Positions 23,291 through 35,900 of a stretch of 64,000 bases of DNA are shown one piece after another (position 1 is the stretch's first letter; every line of letters begins with the position of its first letter). The notes beneath the pieces were generated by a model. It was not told the origin of the DNA. It did not search any database and saw only the letters and a program-made list of their open reading frames with translations. The DNA comes from Micrasema longulum (Eukaryota; Arthropoda; Insecta; Trichoptera; Brachycentridae): assembly GCA_022494885.1 (NCBI GenBank), contig JAGVSM010002439.1:1-64000 (forward strand), in the 5' to 3' direction. Both the position numbers and the translations under genes were made by a program.

Positions 23291-24565
23291 ATTATCATCG
23301 CCATGATTTTTTAAAGTTCTAGTCGGTGAGGTCTGCTGATCGGTGAGTTGGCTTCCTAGAAAGTGGAAACTATCACGACACAATCATTGGTTGATTCGGA
23401 AGAACTTTTCACCTAGTTCATTATTATTATTAAAATCTTTTTTTTTTCGCTTTCCTGTAACAGTGAACTTCCTCATTATAAACAAAACTATAATTATGGC
23501 AGAGCCTATAATAGCCTACGATAGGTTCAGCTGGCACAAAGAACCAGGACACTTGCTAACAAGGGAGGGGAGAATAATATGCTGGTATTAATTTACTATT
23601 GTGTATATTCCCGTCCCTTTTCAATAAGTTATGGAGAGCTAGATCCCGTCAGATACGGCGCTGATATGCGGTACATATAACAAAATAAATATTTAAAGCA
23701 ATACAATCAGTTGACGTAGATATGAAACTGAACATTCAATAATATTAAGTTACATACATGAATATAAATGCAACAAAATATAACTATTCATAATATTCTA
23801 CTAAGCAAAAATATACATATTTGCTAAAGGGTTCCCTTTTACGTTCGTAAAGAACGTCTAGCAAACTAAAAAAGTATTTTAATATTTAAAAACTCGGTTA
23901 TTACGAGGAAGGTGGGACTGATTGAATTTGCTCGTTATAAGCATTACTCGTTATACCAGAGAAAGGTGTTTTTCAAAATACAATCGCCATTGCATATTGT
24001 CACTAAATAAACAAATAAATATACATACAACTGATTCAAATAATAATTTAAAAAGTTGTTAAGGAAAATTATAATAAATGCTTACAAACATACCACTTTC
24101 TAAATGTCAAATGCGAATAAATAAACTCTGGATAAGGATAGAGATTTTTTTTTGTAATCTTCAACATTTTTTGCGCCACATTCTATTTTAATCCATCCCT
24201 CGGTAACTGCACATGTGCGTCTACCATCTTCCAGGAATCAGCAAGCAGCATATTAACCACATGCCCGACAGTAACTACCTACAATCTACAGCTTGCCCAC
24301 CACATACCGCACACCGCATCTGAGGACTTAAGTCTCCTTGGCGGTGCCCACATAAAAGGGAAAAGTTGCTCGTTGCCAAACGAGAAAAGCTGCCCGATGG
24401 AGCTCTCTGTAATCTACCTACAATCTAAAAAAGCTACCCCTCGGATATCTTTTTTTATTTTGCTAACCACAATGTTGTAATGGTGCTTAATTTATTTAGG
24501 TTTTAGCATGGACACTTGACAAATTATCTACTCTGCTCAGTATTTATTTTTTGTAAACTTATTGA
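23291..24565. other. Spacer between convergent genes
   Basis: AT-rich. A pogo-like AACTCGGTTATTACGAGG (about 23891) and a GC-richer patch at 24225-24430 (GGCGGTGCCCACATAAAAGG) stand out but could not be assigned. Confidence 0.35.
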
Positions 24566-24825
24566 GAATTCCACTCATTCATGTGCTTTGTAGCTGCAAG
24601 ACGATTGGTAATCTAGCTTCAATATGTAAATTTTATCAACTATCAAATACCAAAATTTTGTAAATGGGGTCTAGAATTTCAACCGTCCATGCGCTCAGTA
24701 GCTGCAAAATATGCTGTAATCTAGCTCCTATCTGTTATAATTGAAATGTATCATAGTTGAAAATGAGGAACTAGAATCCCAACCATCCATGCGCTCTGTA
24801 GCTGCAAGGCGTGCTAGAATATTTA
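24566..24825 (+). repeat. Minisatellite, about three units of 100-108 bp
   Basis: GAATTCCACTCATTCATGTG (24566), GAATTTCAACCGTCCATGCG (24674) and GAATCCCAACCATCCATGCG (24774), each followed by GTAGCTGCAA, and two of them by AATCTAGCT. The array ends where a LINE 3' end begins (about 24825). Confidence 0.75.
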
Positions 24826-25952
24826 TTTATTGTACAGCGCCCTTGAGGTGATTTTCACAAAAATAGCGCTATAAAAATTATCCAACTGTAATTATTAAAA
24901 ATAATTTAGACATTTTCAGAAATTGAGAGACCCTTCCACTCGTTCGAAATGTTTATAATTCAGGAGTTAGTTTTTAACTAATCTGACATCACCTACACAT
25001 CAGATAATGTTTATTATACATTAAGCCATGACCATAAAACATTTTTTAAAAAAACAGAAAAATATTGTAAAAACCCCCGAAACAAGAATGTCATTCTTAA
25101 CTAGAAAAGAAGTTGTAAATTGTAATGAGGTGCCAAGGCGGTATTAACTGAGTTCATAGAGCTTGGATTTTTTACACGCAATTCCAACCATGTGTGATGC
25201 TTTTTCAATATTGTAGGCGAAAGCACCAATTACATAATTATAACAGTTACATAGTGTCATAAACGTAATCCGATCCCGACGCCCAGCAGCATTGATTAGG
25301 ATCAATGCCACCCGTTTGGATTTTATTACTTAGGTTCTTATTTTTAAAATTATGTTTTTAAACAATTCAAGAGATTTTGCTCAATTATTGACAACATTTT
25401 TGTTCGGTATGTCCGAGAAGTAGCTTGTTATATAAGTGAATAAATGTGTGGAGAAAACCATTAACTAAAATGTCAACAAATGCTTCCTCATTACATTCGA
25501 GATCGTTCTAACCAAGTTCGACTGTATACACATTCTAGAAATTTGCAAATATCCTATGTGTATACAGCATAATTAATTGATCTTCTATCTTATCGTAATA
25601 ATTTATTAGTAGTAACATCAACTTCTAAGTGAAAACAAGGTGCAATCAGAATAAATTAATAAAAATATTGGGTGATGCGGAAATACAAGAAACCTTACAA
25701 ACGTAAAATCTGCAAAATTAGGAAAATATTTCAATTAAAGATATTCACTATTCAAATTTAGTAGTCATAAAAATTATTTGAGATGCGATACATACTGATA
25801 AAAAGTTGGTGGAAACATACGTACAATGTTTACGTATTAAATGTGTCAATTTTATAAAATAAAAATGTATTCAATTTTCAACATTGATTTTAATTTAATT
25901 ATTTTTATAACTCAATATTATTTTGTGAGTTACCATCATACTTTTGATCAAA

Positions 25953-26124
25953 GGCGGCCTCCGTGTGGTGTAGTGTTTAAGACACTTGACTCACACATGG
26001 AAGGTTCCCGGTTCGATTCCCGGTGAGAGCGAAAAATTCAATGTGATTTTTCTCAAGCCTAGGTATTCTGTGATGTAATTTACCACTGTAATTGGGCCTC
26101 ATGTGGTAAAAAAAAAAAAAAAAA
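25953..26124 (+). repeat. tRNA-headed SINE, family A, with poly(A) tail
   Basis: Head GGCGGCCTCCGTGTGGTGTA with A box, B box GGTTCGATTCCC, body TTCTCAAGCCTAGGTATTCT and CACTGTAATTGGGCCTCA, then a run of A to 26124. Intact-looking pol III boxes. Confidence 0.8.
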
Positions 26125-26460
26125 TTTAAGTAATAAATAGGAAATAAAAATAATAAGTATTTTGAAAGTTATAAAATCATACACATAGTATAATAATAAT
26201 AAGGGTATAATAAGGGCATATTTCTTGAAAACTATAAAAATTATGTATTTATATAGTTTCTATTAATGCATCAAAATGTTGAATTGATAATAGAGTTATT
26301 AATAAGTACCTATGCCTGCCAATCCATTTTACACTCGTAGGTTTTCTGTACACTCATACTAATTTTCTAACCAGTAATATGTATCTTAATCTCCTGAAAT
26401 TACAATTTTTTTTTCGATAAAAATTTACATTCATATAAAATATTCTTATGTTTTAATTTT

Positions 26461-26583
26461 GGAGGCATTTTCTATGAGTTGTAAATAACTCACGGTTAGA
26501 AAATAGGAATCAAGATTTAGTACAGTGGGCTTCGAACCTCGGACCTCTGATCCTTGAGTCTGTAACACTACAATGAGACCAAA
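26461..26583 (-). repeat. tRNA-headed SINE, family B
   Basis: ATGAGTTGTAAATAACTCAC, AGAAAATAGGAATCAAGAT, GGCTTCGAACCTCGGACCTC follow the family B order with more divergence than the copies at 23154 and 60311. Confidence 0.7.
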
Positions 26584-26927
26584 TTATTTAATTTACTAAG
26601 GTATTAACAAAAAAATATATAATATTCCCTAAAAATGTTGATTATGGAACTAAGTACATATAATAACTTTTAAATAGCTGATAATCAAGATTTATACCCT
26701 TTGTTCCATGTGGAAAAAAACAGAAAAATAGAGGTGTGTAATTAATTTCAACAACATAAGTACAAACATTCATATTATGAGGTTCATCGTGTTTCTACTA
26801 AGCTATAAATATTTTCCCTAAAAGCCATAACATTTATCAATAAAATCACGCAGTTAGTTTATGGAACAACATGGAATCTTATCGTATTTATTGTCAATGG
26901 ATAGAATAACATATCTGAGGTAGTTGT

Positions 26928-29900
26928 TTAGAGTCCTTTGTTGAAATAAACATACTCCGGTGGATTTCCATTTGTATTCTTCACAATGGCTGCATAGTTA
27001 TTAGGTTCAAATCGTTTAACAGTATTGATGGAAATCGAACTGTAAGAAAAATACATTTTTCTTTATACAAAGTTTAAGGTCACATAATAAAAATGAATGA
27101 TAATTCATGTAACATAAATTAATTAATTGTAGGAATATACTGATTGTATCAAAATTCAATGCAGTTTAATCTACTTAAAGACAATAAAATAAAATAAAAT
27201 GTGATTGAAAAAAAAAATGCTAATAACTTACATTTTCATATATAGGTTAGTTATAAATTAAAATACTTTCACTTATTTATTTGAACAATTAGCACTCTCA
27301 CTCTCCAACTGCATCTTCAGACTGGTAAACATTATATAGTGTTGAAACATTGTATGAAACAAAATATTATTTTAAATACACTTTTTGAAAAGTCGTAAGT
27401 GATGCAATAATATTTCTGTGCAAAAGAAAGCGACAATGTTACGGAACGCAAATATTGGTGGTTTACAATAAGAAAGGATTCCATTCTATAAAAATATTTA
27501 TTGTTTTATTGTCGTCATGTAAAATAATGATAAGTTTTAAATTCTGTCTGTTGGTTTATTAAAATTACATTGCTACTTTTAAAAAATATATATTTATGAA
27601 ATTTCTAATCTATCTAATTTTGGGCGTGTGTAATAATGTGTAAAATACAGTAAAACCTCGTGTTTACGTTTCTCAATTTTACGTTTCCCGCTTTCTAGAC
27701 AGAAATGTTCAGGTCCCATTTTTCTTCATACATTCTCATACAAATATTCCCTCAAATTAACGTATTTTACATTATTGATCGCCCCGGTTTGACGTTTAAA
27801 AATTTTCAGAATTCATTTAACCTTTTCCTCACGAAGCATCCAAAAACTACACATGATCCGAACAGGGATACCAAACGACCCCATCGCCTACTTGTATCTA
27901 ACGTCACAAGAATAAAAAGTTAAAAGTGTTTATGATCGTGCAATAATTTATTCATGTTTTCATGAACACATATTTCATCCATTTGTGTGTTTTATTCATT
28001 TTTGTTAGTTTGCCGAATGCTAATGTACATAAAATGAAATCGACCCTTGTATTATTTACGTCTTTTTTTGTTTTAACATTAAACGATTTGAAAACTTAAA
28101 AACAAAAACTGGAAAATTCTTCCGTTATTTCACGATTACAAAAAATTTAGGGCAAATAGCTTTAATAATACTCGAATGATCGAATTAAAATTGGTCTATG
28201 GGGGATTCGAATCCCCCCTTCGGTCCGGCTAGGTTAATGTGTCAAAATTATGTCTCAAGAACCATGCCATGGTCCGCGCACCACTGCGTATGCCACACGA
28301 AGACGCGAATAAAAGCAGGTAAACAACAAATAATGGGTAAATTATTGTCTTAAACTAAATTCAAATTAGGTGCAGCGTAAATGACCTTTTTGTTTAAATG
28401 TCTTCCTTCGTCAAATTGACATGTTACAAATCATGACACGCAGTTGACAAACGTTTGGTAACATTTTTTAAAAATTCTGGAAGTATATTTACACTTTACA
28501 GGTGTTCTTTAAACCCTGTCACATCCGAAACCACAATGATCAGTATGGGCAAGAAGACATATTAGCATATTAAAAAAAATATTTAGAATGAATAAAATTT
28601 AAAAAAATAAAATATTTAAAAAGGCAAATGGTTGCTGACTTCTGTAGGGGAGAAGCGAGGGGGACGTGGCCGCGCGGTTGACAGTGTATCAGACTTCCCC
28701 TCCCTCCTCCTCGTTTCTCCCCTGCAGAAGTAAGCAACCAGTTGTTTTATTTAATATTTCATTATTGTAAATTTTATTTGTTCTAAAAAATTATTTTAAT
28801 GTGCCAATATGTCTTCTTGCTCATACTGATCATCGTGGTTTCGGATGTGAAAGGGTTTAAAGAACACCTGTATATAGTCTAGCAAAATTAAAAATAATAA
28901 TATTTTTTTCAATACATTTTTATTTCCTCACTTTAGAATTTTCCTCAGTTAAACACTTTTTTTCTTGCTCCCTTAACTTAAAAGGGGGTTTTTACTTTAC
29001 TACGGGGTTAGAAGGTGAAAGTACTTATTGGTCATACAAACAAGTGGAATATATATGAAAATATAAGTTATTCTAATTAAAATGGAATTCTGCTAATAAT
29101 TGTCAATAAATAAAACAAATGGAATTATTGTTATTACATACCATTTTTGAGGAAACAGTGCGCAAGCTGTAGGCACCATCACAGTCAAACTAAAGATAAG
29201 AATAATAAATCATAAATTATGGAAAATCATTTCAGCTTTAACATAGGGATAGTGCCCTGCATCGACACTCCAGGGATTATTTGTAATGTACATGAAGGTA
29301 AGATAATCAGTCTTATGCTTCAGATACCAATCCAGGGACTATGAAACCTTCGACTTCGATTCCCGTCGACATTGCCGGGAATCGAAAGAGGAGTAATCTC
29401 CAGTCGATTTCACTTTTTAGGATTTTTACATAAGTATCCATCGAGTTGAGAACACTTGTTCAGGGTTCTGGATATATTTCTCATACATAACTGTCTTCTA
29501 ATCAAAATATTAAATAAACATATCGCCAAACTAAAGAGCCCAATTAAGTTTTGTTAAATTTAACCTGCACTGTATATTTTTTGTTCATTTACAATTAGAT
29601 TATTTTTAATTTTTATTATTTAAAAGGTTTTTTTAAGACAATCCATCCTAAGAAGGATGATTTCTGCCATTAAGAGTAAAATATAAATATGGCATTAGGA
29701 ATATGATTGAGTTAAAGAAAATCTAAAAATTTACCTCATTTTGTGACAGGTAGTTTCTTATCTGGTGGATAATTTCAGGATCAACACTGGAGGAGTGATG
29801 ATATGTTAATAGGGTAGGGATATTTTTTTAAGAAGTACAAACTATGTCTCTTATCGGGCAACCAAAGAATATATGGTCTGAAGTCTCGTGGTCCAGACCA

Positions 29901-32900
29901 CATTCTTTTTAAAAGGTTATTAAGCATAAAGGATAAAAGAGATTAGTCTGCCTCGTATGTACTGGTTAGAGCATTTTCCTACCATGCCTGAGGTCTCAGA
30001 TTCAATTCCCAGCAAAAATATATATTTTTTAAGGTCAAGGTAAATTTTCACTGTCATGTGTAAAGATCTGGAGTGTGAGACTGATCATCTCGCCTTCATG
30101 TATCAAATGATCAAGATGAGCTGCATCGGAGTATCAAAGAAGTGCCCTATGCACCACCTATTACAGATATTGAAATGATGGTGAAAGGTTTTTTATTCAA
30201 AAATATACAGTATAAATATGTATGCATATAACAAACAAACCATCACACCGTTTCCCTGTTTCACTCTGTCTTTGCATACAGACCTTACTTCCTCTACATT
30301 CATACATCTTCTCATGTATGCACGCTGACGCTCACACATTATTCTGAAGTCTATCTTCAAGTATTTGTTGGATTTGGTCTTACCATGTCTTTCTTGGTCT
30401 TCCTCGTTTTCTGCATTCATGAACATTCACATTGTAAATTCTTTTGGCCGTTCTTTCACTGTCCATTCGCTCTACATGTCCAAACAAACGCACAACTCCT
30501 TTCTTGATTTTGTCTATATTGCTTATCTCAGCCTTACAAATGTACGGATCTCCACAATTGTGCACCTTTCGTACATAGTTTTACCACACATTCGCCTGAG
30601 AGATCACATTTCAACAGCATTCATCCTTGTTTTTCCAATTCCATACATCGCTCGCATTCATCAGAGTCAGCACCAGGACTCCACTGTTTACTGCTTAGTT
30701 TGCCTCCTGCGATAAACATTTATTTGTCAAGGTTGGTTTAAATGGACCGTTCACTCTGTTCCCAGCGCTCATCCTTCTTTCAATATCTTTCTCAGTCATT
30801 CATCATCATCATCATCATACCCTTTCCGAACCTGATGGTGCATAGGGTACTGCATTGGTACACCAATCGCAGCGTATCTTGAAGGTAAGATGATAAGTCT
30901 TACGCTTCAGGTACCAGTCCAGGTAATATGAAATATTATAGTGTGAAAACACCCATTTAAATCAATATTTCATATCAACCATATCGGGAATCGAACCCGA
31001 GACTTCTTACATGGTAGGCAGACGCGCTGACCATTACACCACGAGGCCGACAAAAGGCAGTCATTCAATCCCTAGTAAACATATTTCCCAGATACACAAA
31101 TTCCTCTACCTGTTTCAGTATAACCCCATTCAGTGATCTCACATTTGGTCATACTTTCTTTTCTTTTTGCCAACAATCATCAGCAAATTGTAAGCATATT
31201 ATGTTGATAATTAAGACAGATGTCCTTGCTGCATAATATTCGAGACTGGACTGACTTCAGGACTGTGGACCAGATTTTCAGGTAGAGAGACCTTCGCCAG
31301 AATTAATGCCAGCGTTGGGGATACCCAACAGGGCACTTACATAAGGGTAATAAATAGTACTCACAAGCACCCAACCATTAGGGTCTGTATAAGTCCGTGT
31401 GACCATTTAATTCTCTGCATCCACGCTCGGGGTTCCAGGTTCTCCATGATGAAAGGCAAGATGAGCATCCCGGGAGCCGCCATAACTACTCTGGAAGTAA
31501 TGACCTGACTTATCCCCTTGATCGGAGCCAGGCTCGACTTGCCCACGATGTTTCCATTGCTGTCAGCTACTTCAACGCCTAGGAACAAAAAAAACATACT
31601 GTGCTAACAACACCTCTATAAAAGTCATAAATATAAAGTATCAAAGAAAATACAACTCTTTGATTTAGTTTTATTATTAAGAGGATAGGCACTCTCTCGT
31701 AAATGCCTCCCGGTACTGTGTGAAAAGGACAACAGCACATTGAACTGATTTTGCCCAACTAAAATCAAACCCAAAAACTGAACCGATTTGGTTGAGTTTT
31801 TTAAGAAAAAGTACCAGAATGAAACTTTCGATGTCATTACCTATTCCGGTTTTAAAAATTATTTTTCATATTTGTATACCGTACGTCCGAAAACAGCAGA
31901 CAAAACTAGGCACTTTTTTGGATTTTTGGATAGTCCTAGCTCCCAAGAGAAACAATTTATTAAAAAAGAAAAATTATATGAGACACGCCAATGGTAAATA
32001 TCTATAGTGTGCAAAAAAATCAGAAAGGGCAGTCCACCTTTACTCCTTAGTGAATAGATTAAAGATGGAAGATGTTGAAAATAAATTATCTTAAGCAATT
32101 ACGAAGATACAGTATTGACCCGGTAACTTCCGAGTTTTGAGGCATAGACATCAATAACTTTTAAGAGTTACAAAAATCACATTTAAGTGAGCACTTTCTG
32201 CTTTTACTGCAATTTGTATTTTAAACCATTTTGAGGTGGCTACTTTTTATCACAGAAGCCTATTTTAAACACAAAAGAGAAATAAGTCAATTTTAATTTC
32301 ACATTGAAGGCAGAGTAAAAATTGACAAGTTAAGACAAGCACCACCTAAAGGTTAAGATTTCAAAATTCGAGATAGTTACAGAGCGTGCATCAGATCATT
32401 TGATATTTGAGATGACATAATGCCCATATGCTGTAAGGTGCAACGGCAACACTTAGAAAGAAATGTTGCCACTATAAAAAATAAATATTGTTTATTTCAT
32501 ATCATTTATTTATTTGATAGCCATATCTTTCTGAAATCACATAATATCAACATGTCGGTCGAGCCAACTCCATATCAAGATAATACAAAAGTTAAGTTTA
32601 CTGTCTCGATACGCACTGATAAAGATAGCCCCCTGGTATGAAAATCTTATTGATTTATTTTTTACATTTCAATTTTCATAAAAATCAAACAGTCAATTTT
32701 TAGATGTTAAAATTACACATCTAGACAAGTAATTGGTCATTAATCGAAATTATTCATGTGGCAGTCTGTTCCATTTATCAATAACCCTATTGCTTGGGTG
32801 ATGTTTCCATGAGTTTGGGTTGAATTCGGTTATGTCCTGTTTAAGTTTGTGGTCTTACTTTGCTTTATTTTTAACATCTATAAAATCGTTATTAATATTG

Positions 32901-35900
32901 AATGGAGGTACAAAAAAACAATAATATAATTCAAGTTTGCTGGTCAAAATTCTTGATAAAGATTCATTTGTATGATTGTAATTTATTACGGTAATAAAAG
33001 ATGAGTGATACTTAAACCCACAAATTTTGGAATAAGCAGTAACCGGTTTTATCGCTTTCGTAATATCTTGGAAACTGGTATCTTTATTATAAAATTAAAT
33101 GTATTTATACAAAATTACTTATATCATTACTGTTATATCGTCTGACTAACGCAAAACTCCAATCTCCAAAAATAAAAATTTTACAGGAGGGTGAAAAAAC
33201 AGTATAATTTCAACAAATTCAGACGGCATAAAATATATTATTGTATATACATTTTTTTTTGTAATAAAGATGCCAGTCACGAAGATGTCGTGATAGCGAT
33301 GAAACCGATCCACTGATTAATTTAAGTATAAAAATTACAATTAACTTGCACCAAAAATTTGAACTTGAACTTACTATTAATTCTTATTTTTAAATATGTC
33401 TTATTAATTATTGTGTATTTTATTAGTGTTTACATTTGTAGATTAAAGTCACTCGTCTTTTATTTCTATAATAAATAGTAAAAATTGCTGGTTGTTCTTA
33501 CTATGGTGTAGTCACGGTTAGAATTTCAGAGAAAAAATAGATTGGGAAGAAAACTTTGATTTAGAGAAAATCCTTCATTTTCAATGTGTTAGAATAAAGA
33601 ATAGTTAATGTGTTAGAATAGAATAAAATAAATCTACAATAAAGCAGACTGTGCAATAAAAATAAAACAGTAGTGCAATGTTATTAATTATTGGGCACAG
33701 CCTATAAAGCCTTAATAAGTTCATTAATATTTAAACGAGTGTAATTTTGTATGAATAAATAAAAAAAAGATGTTCAAGGATGATTCCCAGTAAGACCAAA
33801 TAATTCAATATGATTATTCTCAAGCTTAGGTGATTTGTGCTGTAATTTACTACCGTAATCAACTTGAATAGTTACAATTTTGTGATTTTATTATAAAACT
33901 CTTTTACCTTCAATGATTTCAGACTGTCTCATGAGAGGAATGTTGACACAATTAGCTGCAGCAACTGCCACGAATGGAACAAATCGCTGGAACAACCAAA
34001 AAATTAAATATACTCATGAACAACCAGATGGTGTTATGCGAAAATGTGTCTAATAACAAAATGGAAAAAAATGTGTTAGTATCAGAATCGTGATCTGAAA
34101 GTGATATTCTTACTTCGAAAAAATTATTTGATGAGTTTAAACATACAAATTCTCTGTAATCCTCAATGTGTTAACCAAAAACCATGCACTGGATTAAAAA
34201 CAATGTAACACTGCTTTAAAATGCTTAACGTATTGTTGCAAATTGAGCTCAATATGTGGCTAACATGATAACAATATTGTGCTAGAATTACTGACAAGTT
34301 TTGTTTATTACAAACGGCAGCTAACTTTATGTAATTTGGGGATTCATATTGCAAGTAAATCCCAAGGTATTTTTAACATCTAGTTTGGAATGTGAAGCTT
34401 TTATTTCAATTTTTTTTTTTTACTCAAAATTTTCCATCACAATAAAATATATATTCTATTGATAATTTTACAAATAAAAAACAGAAGATATAGATTTATA
34501 CATCTTTTTTTTTGGGAAGTAACATTGTTTAAAATATTTTTGCATTATTGTTATCACAAAGGTTTTTTTAAAGTGTTCTGTAAAAATGTGTTATTCCAGT
34601 TCTTTGTTAAATTTTATATTAAAAAATGATAAATACAAAACTTTTATCACCTTTTCTTTGTTCTATTAAGTACTTTTTATACATTAAACTTAACAGCAAA
34701 GCTAAATTATAAATCATATTTTCGAAAAATTCACAAGATGTTAAACATCAATTATCTGAGTTTTAGGTTGGGGTAGCTAAACACACTTTTGCATAACAAC
34801 ATCCAACTGTGGTACTTCTGATGATTTAACGAGCCTGTCTATGCAGAAATTATTATTTATGGATGGAAGAATATGCTATACAAACATAAGAGGTTTATCC
34901 AGAAAGTAAATTCCGTTTGTATTTCTTGACACCGCAGCCCTACGATTGCAGATTTACATATGTGTAGTACTTACCCTGACCTATTGAGAAGCAGTTGAGG
35001 CTATTATGAGTCAGCTAACTTGGTATGTAAAAAAAAATTGTAAGGATATTAAATGAAACCATTTCTTTAAAAAAAAAAAAACTGTTTTCAGAGTAGTATG
35101 GAAAAATGGTCACAAATCGGTCAGGATATATAAAACTGTATTTAAAAAAAAAAGTTATAGCAGTTTATAGAGCAGTGTGGAAAAACCTAGGCAGGGGCAA
35201 ATGTGAAACTGTTTCTTAAATAAAAGTTTAATATTTTTTTGTAAAACTGTTCCAGCAGTTGCTTGAACCAGATTTTGTACCCACACTGCTCTAAACTGTT
35301 ACTGCTACTTCTTTTAAATAACCGAAACGCCCATCTCTACTTTCTAGATGTACCTCGTATGTATAATCAGTTTCATCATCATTTTTCTATTCATACCCAA
35401 GGGTGCATAGGTCATTGAATTGATACTCCAATCGCAGCATACCTTGATCATTTTTGTTACATAAAAGGTAAGATTATGATGTGCCTATCCAGGAACTATG
35501 AAACATTGCAGTGTAGAAACACCCTTAAAATCAATATTTCACAACCACCCTGCCAAGAGTCGAACCTAGGACCTCAAGCATGGTAGATGAACACACTGGC
35601 AGATAAAGAATAAAAGTGTGTTAAAAAAAATATATATAAAAGACACTTGTTACTATTGTATAGGCTGAGTGATAGGCCCTTTTAATGCCTAGATTTTCAT
35701 AGTCCCTTCTCAAATAATTTCCGTCCCTATAGTCCTACATATCTATTATTATAACATTTCATAATTTTGTACTTACGCCCATAATAGGATTAGTCGCGCG
35801 TTTCTGCACAATGAACTTAAAACCAAGAGCAGTGGACAAAGCAGCCCCCGTGGCGGAGAGATAAGCCACTCCCATCTGCTCCGTGGTGAGGGGAGACTGA

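Noticed and set aside
24300..24430. GC-richer patch as an exon
   Set aside because: No open frame with family resemblance and no convincing splice sites; probably a repeat fragment.
30796..30823. CAT trinucleotide run as a coding or regulatory repeat
   Set aside because: A simple microsatellite at the edge of a SINE copy.
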